Assembly: GCA_903789665.1 (NCBI GenBank)
Contig: CAIFEX010000004.1
Location: 99,545 to 163,544 of the forward strand
Length of the DNA stretch: 64,000 bases
Origin: an uncultured Clostridium sp.
GTDB taxonomy: Bacteria > Bacillota > Clostridia > Clostridiales > Clostridiaceae
Reading direction: 5' to 3'
In this document: one piece after another, positions 24,605 through 32,673 of the stretch
Position numbering within the stretch: position 1 is the first letter of the stretch
Layout of the letters: each line of letters opens with the position of its first letter
Made by a program: the position numbers and the translations under genes
The notes under the pieces: generated by a model
What the model was told of the DNA's origin: nothing
Seen by the model: the letters and a program-made list of their open reading frames with translations, nothing else
Database searches by the model: none

Positions 24605-25351
24605 CTAAAGCTTATTTATAATACTCGCAAGATAACCTGCACCAAAGCCATTGTCTATATTCACCACACTCACACCGCTGGCACAGCTGTTGAGCATGGA
24701 AAGGAGTGCAGTTACCCCTCCGAAATTCGCCCCGTATCCCACACTTGTAGGAACTGCGATAACTGGCTTGTCTACCATTCCTCCTACCACACTTGCAAGG
24801 GCTCCTTCCATTCCAGCAATAACCACAACTACTTTCGCCTGTCTTATAATATCCATTTTATTGAACAGCCTATGTATTCCTGCTACTCCCACGTCAAAAA
24901 CCTTTTCTACCTTATTGTCAAATATTCTGGCAGTTTCAAATGCCTCTTCAGCTACGGGTATATCCGAAGTACCAGCCGTAACTATGGCAATATAGGAATC
25001 CGTTTCCTTCTGCTCCTTTTGCCTTATGGTTATGGTCCTTCCGGATTCGTTGTATTTTGCAGAAGGGCAGAGTTCCTTCACTGCCCTGTACATCTCCATG
25101 CTGGCCCTGGTTCCCAGTATATTGTTTCCCTTGGTAAGCATAAATTTCACAATTCCCCTCACCTGTTTTACAGTTTTCCCCTCGCAGTATATGACTTCGG
25201 GATATCCGACTCTTATTTCCCTGTGGTTATCTATCATGGCATATCCCAAATCCTTGAAAGGCAAATCTTTTAATTTTTCCACGCCTTCATCTACATCTAT
25301 TTTCTTTTCTCTGATATCTTTCAACAATTTTCTTAAGTCAGCTTCATCCAA
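24605..25351 (-). CDS. larB: Nickel-pincer cofactor biosynthesis protein LarB (NaAD carboxylase/hydrolase)
   Basis: TTG at 25351 with SD GAGGTG six bases upstream is chosen over an in-frame ATG 12 codons earlier that lacks an SD (248 aa). The C-terminal half is a PurE-like AIRC domain ([20 protein letters not shown] near 133; [38 protein letters not shown] near 187-225), as in LarB, which carboxylates nicotinic acid adenine dinucleotide and releases AMP. First gene of a two-gene unit with larC. Confidence 0.92.
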   Translation of the reverse strand: MDEADLRKLLKDIREKKIDVDEGVEKLKDLPFKDLGYAMIDNHREIRVGYPEVIYCEGKTVKQVRGIVKFMLTKGNNILGTRASMEMYRAVKELCPSAKYNESGRTITIRQKEQKETDSYIAIVTAGTSDIPVAEEAFETARIFDNKVEKVFDVGVAGIHRLFNKMDIIRQAKVVVVIAGMEGALASVVGGMVDKPVIAVPTSVGYGANFGGVTALLSMLNSCASGVSVVNIDNGFGAGYLASIINKL

Positions 25352-25404
25352 TTTTTTCACCTCATAGACAAAATATATTAAACTCAAACACTGCCTCGAG
25401 TATA

Positions 25405-25433
25405 ATTATATTGGTAGTACCAATAAATTTCAA
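25405..25433 (-). promoter_or_regulatory. larBC promoter with a palindromic operator in the spacer
   Basis: On the minus strand TTGAAA (25433-25428) and TATAAT (25410-25405) are 17 bases apart. Between them lies ATTGGTA-C-TACCAAT (25424-25410), a perfect 7-base inverted repeat around one base. A repressor bound there would exclude RNA polymerase. Confidence 0.7.
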
Positions 25434-25459
25434 CTGATTATCCGGCGGGGACCGGACTT

Positions 25460-27172
25460 TTAGCTTTCAAATTCACTTCCGCCTATAAATTCCCTCAAAA
25501 TAGAATTAGGAGGGACAAATTTTTTATCCACCTCCTTGAAAAAGTGGAGGAAACTTTTAAGTCTCAATGCCTCATAGTACACCGGGCTGGAGCTGTCTAT
25601 CCTTTCCAGCTGCTCAAGGGCATAATTTTTCAGTACACAGAGCTCATACACCAGTGTTGAATTAAACATCACATCTGCATTTTCCTGAAACACAAATATG
25701 TTCTTCTCCTCTCCCCTCTTTACTGAAGGCCACATTTTAAGGGTGTCCTCACCGCTGTATCCCCTGAAAAGATGATCCCTCACCATCCTCCTTATAATCC
25801 TCACGTCCGTGGTGGCTATCCTGTTGTGATCATCCAGGTTCAGCTGGGTAAGTGCACTTATATATATTTTGAATTTATACTTTCTCGGTATTTCACGGGT
25901 AAGCGCTTCATTTAGGCCGTGTATGCCCTCAACCACAATTATACCGTTAGGGGGCAGTTTTATCTTTTTCCCAACCCATTCGCGGACCCCCTTTTTAAAA
26001 TTAAACACCGGGATTTCAATTTCCCTGCCTTCCATAAGAGACTCCAGATGCTGGTTGAAAAGTTTCAGATCCAGGGCATACAGTGATTCAAAATCATAAT
26101 TTCCATTCTCGTCTTTGGGAGTATATTCCCTGTCCACAAAATAATCATCCAGTGAAATGGGAACAGGTTTCATTCCATTTACCCTCAACTGAACCGAGAG
26201 CCTCTTTGCAAAAGTAGTCTTCCCGGAAGAAGTAGGGCCTGCAATCAATATGATTTTCACGTCTTTCCTCTCATTTATCATATCTGCTATATTTGCTATC
26301 TTCTTTTCATGGAGAGCTTCCGCCACCCTTATGATATCCACCATTTCACCGTCATCCACCTTGTCGTCCAAGGAGCCGACATCTCCTACATCGAGTATAT
26401 TGCCCCACCGTTCCGTCTCGTAAAATATCCTGCTCAATTTTTTATATTCCATAAATTCGGGAAGTTGGCCGGGATCCGATTCCTCAGGATATCTCAATAT
26501 GAATCCCGGTTTGTAATACATGATGTCAAATATTTTAAGTGCCCCTGTGGAAAAAGCCATGGGGCCGTAAAAATAGTCATATCTTCCATCCAGCTCGTAT
26601 AATTTCACCTTATCTGCATCTACATGATTTAAAAGCCTGACTTTATCATCCATATTGTAGCTTTTAAAAAGCTCTATAGCCTTTTCCCTGCTGACGCTTA
26701 TTTTCCTTATGGGTATATCCAGTTTTATTATTTCCTGCATTCTTTTCTTTATATCTCGTATGTTTTTTTTCAAAAGTGGGGTATTCTTGTGGATTTCCCC
26801 AAATATCCCCTTGCTCAGGGAATGTTCTATAGTTACCTTAGCTTCGGGAAATAAATCATAGGCAGCCTTGATAAGTACAAACTGCAGGGTCCTTACATAA
26901 GTTTTATTCCCGAGTTTATCACTTATATCCACAACTTCAAAGTTTCCCGATTGTTTGAGCGGATTTGTAAGTTCAAGATATTCCCCGTTTACCTTGGCCA
27001 GCACTACAGGTACATCCGGCGTCCTATAATTATCCTTAAATATTTTATATAAAATGGTGTTATATTCTACTCTAATATTTTTACACCCCAATTTAAGGTT
27101 TAGCATATTGTCTTCTTTGCTTCTAAAGGTATTGGCATTTTCATACCTCAAGCCAGTAGTAAGTTCATCCAT
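25460..27172 (-). CDS. Uridine-kinase-like nucleoside kinase with N-terminal TGS/tRNA-synthetase-like region
   Basis: 570 residues. The N-terminal 200 residues resemble the TGS and second additional domain of threonyl-tRNA synthetase (VVLAKVNGEYLELTNPLKQ). The C-terminal part is a phosphoribulokinase/uridine kinase P-loop domain: IAGPTSSGKTTFAKRL near 310, then VPISLDDYFVDRE, YDFESLYALDL, IVVEGIHGLN near 410. These long kinases are common in clostridia and thermophiles and probably phosphorylate a nucleoside, though no substrate has been assigned here. Monocistronic; a GC-rich hairpin (TCCGG..CCGGA at 25441-25457) follows the stop. Confidence 0.85.
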   Translation of the reverse strand: MDELTTGLRYENANTFRSKEDNMLNLKLGCKNIRVEYNTILYKIFKDNYRTPDVPVVLAKVNGEYLELTNPLKQSGNFEVVDISDKLGNKTYVRTLQFVLIKAAYDLFPEAKVTIEHSLSKGIFGEIHKNTPLLKKNIRDIKKRMQEIIKLDIPIRKISVSREKAIELFKSYNMDDKVRLLNHVDADKVKLYELDGRYDYFYGPMAFSTGALKIFDIMYYKPGFILRYPEESDPGQLPEFMEYKKLSRIFYETERWGNILDVGDVGSLDDKVDDGEMVDIIRVAEALHEKKIANIADMINERKDVKIILIAGPTSSGKTTFAKRLSVQLRVNGMKPVPISLDDYFVDREYTPKDENGNYDFESLYALDLKLFNQHLESLMEGREIEIPVFNFKKGVREWVGKKIKLPPNGIIVVEGIHGLNEALTREIPRKYKFKIYISALTQLNLDDHNRIATTDVRIIRRMVRDHLFRGYSGEDTLKMWPSVKRGEEKNIFVFQENADVMFNSTLVYELCVLKNYALEQLERIDSSSPVYYEALRLKSFLHFFKEVDKKFVPPNSILREFIGGSEFES

Positions 27173-27325
27173 AATTTCATCCCCTTAATTTAAGTGTTAC
27201 TACTATTATACTTCATGTTTACCAGAAAATGTTCTCATTTTACTCATATTTTTTTATATTAATGCAAGAATATAGGTAAGTGGAAAATTCAAAGTATACA
27301 ACTCGAAAGGTGGTAGTGGTATTTT

Positions 27326-28009
27326 ATGCTTATAGTACTTTTTAGGACAATTATACTGTATTTGCTAGTTGTAGTATCCATGAGACTCATGGGCAAAAAG
27401 CAGATAGGAGAAATGGAGCCCTTTGAACTGGCAGTGGCGATAATGATATCGGAACTTGCATCCCTTCCCATGCAGGATACCAGAATATCTTTAACCCACG
27501 GTATAATCCCGATAATAACCCTCCTTACCCTGCAGACCCTACTTGCACTTTTACAGCTCAAGAGTGAAAAAATGAGGCTCGTTTTCAGCGGCAAACCAAG
27601 TATACTGATAAACAAGGGTAAACTCGATCTGAAAAAAATGAAAGATGAAAAGTTCAACATAAACAACCTCATGGAGGAACTCAGAATGCAGGGATATTAC
27701 AATCTATCGGATGTGGAATATGCCATACTTGAGACCAGCGGTCAGCTCTCCGTAATACCAAAGACGGAACTTTCCCCTGCTACCAAACAGGATTTAAAGA
27801 TAAAACCGCCCCAGGAAAATCTTCCTATAACACTTGTACTGGACGGAAAAATAAATTTTAAGAACATGATTGTGGCAAAAAAAGACGAAACATGGCTAAA
27901 ACAGATGATGAAAAAAAACAGCGTGCCTTCCATAGATGAAGTACTGGTGGCAATGCTGGACTCAAAAGGAAAGTTCTACTGCCAGTTAAAAGAAAAAAAT
28001 CAACAGTGA
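27326..28009 (+). CDS. DUF421 (YetF-type) membrane protein
   Basis: 227 residues: three membrane helices in the first 85 residues (LIVLFRTIILYLLVVVSMRLMGKKQIGEMEPFELAVAIMISELASLPMQD), then a cytoplasmic domain with the characteristic G.ML..L..Q.Y.....V..AI.E..G.LSV pattern. YetF proteins occur in many spore formers; their function is not settled. SD AAAGGTGG. It is followed nine bases later by a DUF4363 gene, a pairing usual in clostridia. Confidence 0.88.
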   Translation: MLIVLFRTIILYLLVVVSMRLMGKKQIGEMEPFELAVAIMISELASLPMQDTRISLTHGIIPIITLLTLQTLLALLQLKSEKMRLVFSGKPSILINKGKLDLKKMKDEKFNINNLMEELRMQGYYNLSDVEYAILETSGQLSVIPKTELSPATKQDLKIKPPQENLPITLVLDGKINFKNMIVAKKDETWLKQMMKKNSVPSIDEVLVAMLDSKGKFYCQLKEKNQQ

Positions 28010-28018
28010 GGTGATCAC

Positions 28019-28399
28019 ATGAAAAGTATAATAATATCCTTTACCATATTTGTGCTGATGATCTTCTGCATAATTTTTTCAGTAAATTATTTAAACCACA
28101 TATGCACAAGATTACAGGATTCAAACCTGCAGGTGGAGAAATCAATCCAATTGAATTCCTGGGATGAAGCTTATAAAAATTCTCAAAATTTCACGACGGA
28201 ATGGAAAAAATATTCCCCAAAGCTGGCCATCTTTTCAGATCACGACGAAATGGAAGATATAAGCAATGAAATGAGAAAACTCACACAGTATATAAACCAT
28301 AGGGATTCCGAAGAATCTCTGTCCTCCACAAATGTAATACAGAATTCATTAAAACGGATAATGGAAATGCAGCGGTTAAATATTGAAAATCTATTTTAA
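28019..28399 (+). CDS. DUF4363 family protein
   Basis: 126 residues with one N-terminal membrane helix (SIIISFTIFVLMIFCIIFSVNYL) and an extracytoplasmic helical domain of about 100 residues (LNSWDEAYKNSQNFTTEWKKYSPKLAIFSDHDEMEDI). This matches the DUF4363 layout. SD GAGGTGATC. Probably co-transcribed with the DUF421 gene. Function unknown. Confidence 0.8.
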   Translation: MKSIIISFTIFVLMIFCIIFSVNYLNHICTRLQDSNLQVEKSIQLNSWDEAYKNSQNFTTEWKKYSPKLAIFSDHDEMEDISNEMRKLTQYINHRDSEESLSSTNVIQNSLKRIMEMQRLNIENLF

Positions 28400-28409
28400 G
28401 CTGTAATAA

Positions 28410-28439
28410 TTGGATACATCAGGGCAATTATGATATACT
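28410..28439 (+). promoter_or_regulatory. Promoter of fba
   Basis: TTGGAT (28410-28415) and TATACT (28434-28439) with an 18-base spacer, about 70 bases before the aldolase start. Confidence 0.55.
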
Positions 28440-28508
28440 ATAGACGTATATATACTACTATTTTGGTAGTCTTCGGACAAAATTTTATATTGAAAGGTGG
28501 AATATTAA

Positions 28509-29441
28509 ATGGCATTAGTTACTACTAAGGATATGTTTAAAAAAGCATACGAAGGGAAATATGCAATAGGTGCTTTTAATATCAACAATATGGAGATAAT
28601 TCAAGGTGTTGTAAATGGAGCAAAGGCCAAAAATTCCGCTGTGATACTGCAGTGTTCAGCAGGAGCTTTGAAGTATGCAGGTCCAAAATACCTGAAAGCC
28701 ATGGTAGACGCTGCTATAGAGGATACTGGAATTGACTTGGCTCTTCACCTGGACCACGGTCCTGATCTTGAAACAGTAAAAGTATGTGTTGAGACAGGCT
28801 TTACTTCTGTAATGTTTGACGGCTCACATCTGGATTATGAAGAAAATGTGGAAAAAACCAAACAAATCGCAAAATATGCCCACGAGCACGGTGTGGTAGT
28901 GGAGGCAGAGCTGGGTGTGCTGGCAGGAGTTGAAGATGACGTATCTTCAGAAAAGCACACATACACAGATCCGGACCAGGCAGTTGACTTTGTCAACAAG
29001 ACAGGTGTGGATTCACTGGCCATAGCAATAGGGACTTCCCACGGCGCATATAAATTCCCGCCGAACTTCAAGCCAAAGCTGAGATTCGACATACTGGAAG
29101 AAGTCCAAAACAAACTGCCTAATTTCCCTATAGTTCTCCACGGAGCTTCATCAGTAGATCAAAATGCTGTCGCAACCTGCAATAAATATGGAGGTAACTT
29201 AAAGGGAGCCAAGGGTATTCCGGTAGACATGCTCAGAAAAGCTTCTTCCATGGCAGTATGCAAAATAAATGTGGATACGGATTTAAGAATAGCCATGACT
29301 GCTGCTGCAAGAAAAACTTTCGGTGACGATCCGACGATATTCGACCCTAGAAAATATCTGGGGGCAGGCAGAGATGCAATACAAAAAGTAGTAGAAGATA
29401 AGATAGCAAATGTACTTGGCTCAGAAAATTCTTTGAATTAG
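28509..29441 (+). CDS. fba: Fructose-bisphosphate aldolase, class II
   Basis: 310 residues. Cleaves fructose 1,6-bisphosphate to DHAP and glyceraldehyde 3-phosphate in glycolysis. Zinc ligands and catalytic residues are visible: LHLDHG near 77-82, the EAEL motif near 133, GTSHGAYKF near 178 and LHGASS near 209. SD AAAGGTGG; single gene between a promoter and a strong terminator. Confidence 0.96.
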   Translation: MALVTTKDMFKKAYEGKYAIGAFNINNMEIIQGVVNGAKAKNSAVILQCSAGALKYAGPKYLKAMVDAAIEDTGIDLALHLDHGPDLETVKVCVETGFTSVMFDGSHLDYEENVEKTKQIAKYAHEHGVVVEAELGVLAGVEDDVSSEKHTYTDPDQAVDFVNKTGVDSLAIAIGTSHGAYKFPPNFKPKLRFDILEEVQNKLPNFPIVLHGASSVDQNAVATCNKYGGNLKGAKGIPVDMLRKASSMAVCKINVDTDLRIAMTAAARKTFGDDPTIFDPRKYLGAGRDAIQKVVEDKIANVLGSENSLN

Positions 29442-29460
29442 ATAAATATCTATCATGTAT

Positions 29461-29500
29461 TAGGAGATTTCCCTTTAATTTGAGAAAATCTCCTATTTTT
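29461..29500 (+). terminator. Terminator of fba
   Basis: TAGGAGATTT and AAATCTCCTA form a 10-bp stem followed by TTTTTTA. Confidence 0.85.
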
Positions 29501-29603
29501 TATAGTTATAATCCCTTTAATTTTCACATAATTAATTTTTTGCCGCTGAATTTTATGGTATAATTCAAATAGTGGCAATCTGAACACCAGGAGGTGAGCC
29601 CAC

Positions 29604-30134
29604 ATAAAAGAATGTGAAACAAGAATAATAAAAATAAATCCCGATGATATACGGTTAAAATTGAAAAATACTTCAGCTTCAAAAGTCAAAATGGAAAATC
29701 AAACAAACTACATATATGACTTTGAAGACGGGAGACTTGTAAAAAATCGGGGTTATGCACGGATAAGGGCAGTGGAAGATCTAATACATGATTCCAAACA
29801 TTTTTATATGACTACAAAAAAACTTTTAAGCCAGGGGAAATATAAGGTAATGGAAGAAAATGAAGCAGAAATATCAGACCTGCAATCTGGTAAAAAAATA
29901 TTTGTATCTCTTGGATTAAAATTGCTGCAATCAATAAAAAAATATAGGGAAAGCTATAAGTATAAAAACAGTCTAATTGAAATGGACATAAATGATAAAT
30001 CCTTTTGTCCCTTTGCCTATGTTGAAATAGAAACCGCAGATGACAGAGAACTTGCTGAAATAGTAAATTTACTTGGATATTCCATGAAAGATATTACATC
30101 AAAGACCATATATGAGATACTTCAGAGCAGGTGA
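29604..30134 (+). CDS. CYTH-domain protein, apparent ATA start
   Basis: The frame that ends at 30134 has no ATG or GTG upstream of residue 20; the first candidate is TTG at 29661. However, a perfect SD AGGAGGTG (29589-29596) lies seven bases before ATA at 29604, and the codons that follow encode KECETRIIKINPDDIRLKL, with the ExE..K/R signature that opens a CYTH tunnel domain. The later part (RGYARIRAVEDLI, FYMTTKK, AYVEIETA) gives further CYTH strands with Arg/Lys and Glu residues. CYTH enzymes act on triphosphates (thiamine triphosphatase, inorganic triphosphatase, CyaB adenylyl cyclase). About 177 residues. First of a four-gene run. Confidence 0.72.
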   Translation: MKECETRIIKINPDDIRLKLKNTSASKVKMENQTNYIYDFEDGRLVKNRGYARIRAVEDLIHDSKHFYMTTKKLLSQGKYKVMEENEAEISDLQSGKKIFVSLGLKLLQSIKKYRESYKYKNSLIEMDINDKSFCPFAYVEIETADDRELAEIVNLLGYSMKDITSKTIYEILQSR

Positions 30135-30138
30135 ATAT

Positions 30139-31017
30139 ATGTTTGGTTATGTAACTCCTTACAAAATGGAACTTAAAATAAAAGATTATGAAAAATTCAA
30201 GGCATATTACTGCGGACTGTGTAAATCCATAAAACACAATATAGGGGATTTCCCCAGAATTTTCTTAAACTATGACATGACTTTCCTGGCAATACTTTTA
30301 GACTCTCTGGAAGAAGGCAGACAAAACTACATTAAAAAAAGATGTATCATCCACCCTGTAAAGAAAAAAATCATTTTGAAAGATAATCCTTCTTTAAAAT
30401 ATGCTGCCTTCTGCAGCATATCGCTTGTGTATTTCAAACTTCTGGATGATACAAAAGATGAAAAATCCATAAAAAGCAGGATATTGTCGGTTTATCTCAG
30501 AAGATATCTGAATTCCATGCCTGAAAATTTCAAGAAAAATTTTCAAGTTATAAAAAATAAACTTCGGAATCTATACAAGCTGGAAAAGGATTCCGGAAAT
30601 AAATCCATAGATTTCCTGGCCAATCCCTTTGGAGAGCTTACAGGTTTTATACTGAGCTCATCGCAAGATGGAGATATTAAAAAGAAACTTTATTTTCTCG
30701 GGTACAATCTCGGAAAGTGGATATATATAATTGACGCTTTTGACGATTTAAATGAAGATATGCGCCGGGAAAAATTCAATGCCATAGATCACTGTTTCAA
30801 CAGCAAAAAACTGAGTTTTGATGAATTTTCAAAACAGATAGAAAAAAGAATAGATTTTATTTTAGGCACCTGTGCCGCACAGTGTATGAATGCCTTTAAG
30901 GCACTTCCCATAAAGAGAAACGAAGAATTGCTCTATAATATATTACAATATGGACTTTTAGATAAAATGGATAAAGTTTTTAGAAGGGGCGTTTACAAAA
31001 ATGAAAAATCCATATGA
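30139..31017 (+). CDS. DUF5685 family protein
   Basis: ATG at 30139 is preferred: an SD (GAGCAGGTG) spans the stop of the CYTH gene four bases upstream. 292 residues, soluble, helical. The motif YYCGLCKSI near 23 and the later [17 protein letters not shown] segment near 205 mark DUF5685. No function is known. The gene lies between CYTH and DnaJ-domain genes and overlaps the latter by 17 bases. Confidence 0.8.
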   Translation: MFGYVTPYKMELKIKDYEKFKAYYCGLCKSIKHNIGDFPRIFLNYDMTFLAILLDSLEEGRQNYIKKRCIIHPVKKKIILKDNPSLKYAAFCSISLVYFKLLDDTKDEKSIKSRILSVYLRRYLNSMPENFKKNFQVIKNKLRNLYKLEKDSGNKSIDFLANPFGELTGFILSSSQDGDIKKKLYFLGYNLGKWIYIIDAFDDLNEDMRREKFNAIDHCFNSKKLSFDEFSKQIEKRIDFILGTCAAQCMNAFKALPIKRNEELLYNILQYGLLDKMDKVFRRGVYKNEKSI

Positions 31018-31594
31018 AGTACTTGAAATAAGCGAAAATGCTTCAAAAGAAGAGATAAAAAAAGCTTACAGAAAATTGGCTAAAAAATATCATCCTGATC
31101 AATATGACAACAATCCGCTCAGGGATTTGGCCGAAAACAAAATGAGAGAGATAAATGAAGCCTATGATTATCTGATGAAAGGCAACCCAAATCAAGAGCA
31201 TTATGATACAGGAGAAAATTCTTACAGCAGTGAAAACAGTTCCGGAATGTATCAGTCTGTAGAAAATGACATATACAACGGCAACTTTAAAAATGCGGAA
31301 TCAAAACTCATGAACGTAGGGACAAGGGATGCAGAGTGGAATTATCTAATGGGAATTCTAAATTTAAGAAGAGGCTGGTACAACGACGCTTATAATAACC
31401 TGAGCACTGCCTGCAGGCTTGATCCGAACAATTTTAAATACCAGAGTGCTTTCAATAAATTGTCTGGAATAAACCGTTCTTACAGGCAGCCATATTATGG
31501 AGATCAAAGAAAAGATCCCGACATATGCAACATCTGTGCCACACTGTACTGCCTGGACTGTTTCTGCGGCGGTGGAAACTACGGCGGATGCTAA
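31001..31594 (+). CDS. J-domain protein with TPR-like region and cysteine-rich tail
   Basis: 197 residues. Residues 3-65 form a J domain with the HPD motif (YHPDQYDNN), so it should stimulate a DnaK. Residues about 85-150 are helical and TPR-like ([39 protein letters not shown]). The C-terminus has eight cysteines ([24 protein letters not shown]) that could bind metal or attach to a partner. No DnaJ zinc-finger or substrate domain is present, so this is a specialised co-chaperone, not the housekeeping DnaJ. Confidence 0.88.
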   Translation: MKNPYEVLEISENASKEEIKKAYRKLAKKYHPDQYDNNPLRDLAENKMREINEAYDYLMKGNPNQEHYDTGENSYSSENSSGMYQSVENDIYNGNFKNAESKLMNVGTRDAEWNYLMGILNLRRGWYNDAYNNLSTACRLDPNNFKYQSAFNKLSGINRSYRQPYYGDQRKDPDICNICATLYCLDCFCGGGNYGGC

Positions 31595-31620
31595 ATTAAA
31601 ACAACAGAGGTGATTTTAAA

Positions 31621-32139
31621 ATGGCAGAAAAAACAAATGCAGCTTCCAATATAGCCAAGGGAGGACTTCTAACTACCGTTGGTGTTATTCTGATCTATAT
31701 AAGCAGCATAGTTCCCTTAAACAAAGCTTCAATACTGGTTCTGTCCTCACTGCTCATCCCGCTGGCAGTACTGATTACGGATTTCAAAAGCGCATTTACA
31801 GTTTATGCCGCCACTTCCCTACTGTCAATGATTATATGCGGATTCAGAATGGCGGTAATATCTTATATAATATTTTTTGGTCTATACGGGCTTGTCAAAT
31901 ATTATGTCGAAAAGCGTCAGAAATTACCTCTTGAAATCATATTGAAGCTGGTTTTCTTCAATATATGCATGGTTTTGCTGCTCTTAATATACAGCTTGTT
32001 TTTCCCGGGACTTTTAAAGATAAACTCCCGTTTTTATGTTATAATACTGGGGTTACAGGTAGTATTTTTACTGTACGATTATCTTTTGACACTGTTTATA
32101 AATTATATAAATAAATATTTTGTCAGGAAATTAAAATAA
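31621..32139 (+). CDS. Small multi-pass membrane protein
   Basis: 172 residues with about five membrane helices (GGLLTTVGVILIYISSIVPL; ILVLSSLLIPLAVLI; FTVYAATSLLSMIICG; FFNICMVLLLLIYSLFF; FYVIILGLQVVFLLYDYLLTLFI). No family motif is recognised; it has the size of integral-membrane accessory proteins common in Firmicutes. SD AGAGGTG. It ends the CYTH-DUF5685-DnaJ run. Confidence 0.75.
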   Translation: MAEKTNAASNIAKGGLLTTVGVILIYISSIVPLNKASILVLSSLLIPLAVLITDFKSAFTVYAATSLLSMIICGFRMAVISYIIFFGLYGLVKYYVEKRQKLPLEIILKLVFFNICMVLLLLIYSLFFPGLLKINSRFYVIILGLQVVFLLYDYLLTLFINYINKYFVRKLK

Positions 32140-32159
32140 TTTTTTCACATTATATGCTA

Positions 32160-32187
32160 TTGACATATAAATTTTTGATGATATAAT
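32160..32187 (+). promoter_or_regulatory. Promoter of tRNA-Gln
   Basis: TTGACA (32160-32165), 16-base spacer, TATAAT (32182-32187), about 26 bases before the tRNA. Confidence 0.8.
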
Positions 32188-32212
32188 ATTTATTGTTGAG
32201 TTTCAACAATAG

Positions 32213-32287
32213 TGCCCATTAGCCAAATGGTAAGGCACCTGTCTCTGGAACAGGCATTTGTTGGTTCGAATCCAGCATGGGCAGCCA
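32213..32287 (+). tRNA. tRNA-Gln (CTG anticodon)
   Basis: Seven-base acceptor stem TGCCCAT/ATGGGCA, discriminator G, encoded CCA (32285-32287). The anticodon stem CCTGT/ACAGG closes the loop CTCTGGA with anticodon CTG. T arm is TGTTGG-TTCGAAT-CCAGCA. All arms pair. Confidence 0.93.
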
Positions 32288-32289
32288 AA

Positions 32290-32321
32290 AGAGAGCTTTC
32301 CAAAGAAAGTTCTCTTTTTTC
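32290..32321 (+). terminator. Terminator of tRNA-Gln
   Basis: AGAGAGCTTTC pairs with GAAAGTTCTCT (one G-U), followed by TTTTTT, immediately after CCA. Confidence 0.85.
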
Positions 32322-32342
32322 AACAATTTTTCAAATTAATTC

Positions 32343-32370
32343 TTGACAAATCATTGTCCATTATTATAGA
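32343..32370 (+). promoter_or_regulatory. Promoter of the leuS T-box leader
   Basis: TTGACA (32343-32348) and TATAGA (32365-32370) with a 16-base spacer, upstream of the T-box leader. Confidence 0.6.
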
Positions 32371-32384
32371 ATGTAAGATAAATC

Positions 32385-32617
32385 AACATAAAGCTTTGAA
32401 TAAGGAGTAGTAATATTTACATCACTAAAGAGAGCTGTTGTAAGGTGAAAAACAGTGTGAATATAATATGAACTTGCCTTAAGAGCTTATCTGGAAAATC
32501 AGATACGGTAAAAAACCGTTATTTTTCAAGGGAAATCAATTTATTGATTTAACTAGAGTGGTACCGCGGAAGCTAAACCTTTCGTCTCTTAAAAGAAGAG
32601 ACGAAGGGTTTTTTTTA
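32385..32617 (+). ncRNA. T-box leader controlling leuS
   Basis: The leader has a stem I region beginning near 32390, a probable specifier codon CTT (Leu) in GAA-CTT-GCC near 32473, the conserved T-box AGAGTGGTACCGCGG at 32555-32569, and a terminator (AACC..TCGTCTCTT / AAGAGACGA..GGTT plus T8, about 32576-32617). Uncharged tRNA-Leu would bind specifier and T-box bulge and favour the antiterminator, raising leuS expression on leucine shortage. Confidence 0.92.
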
Positions 32618-32673
32618 TTTCACAACGGATATAGGAATTAATTACAAGATTATAAGCAAAGGAGAAGATTTTT

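Noticed and set aside
32213..32287. tRNA-Gln next to a T-box leader as a regulatory pair
   Set aside because: The T-box specifier is a leucine codon (CTT) and the tRNA has its own promoter and terminator, so the adjacency is not functional pairing.
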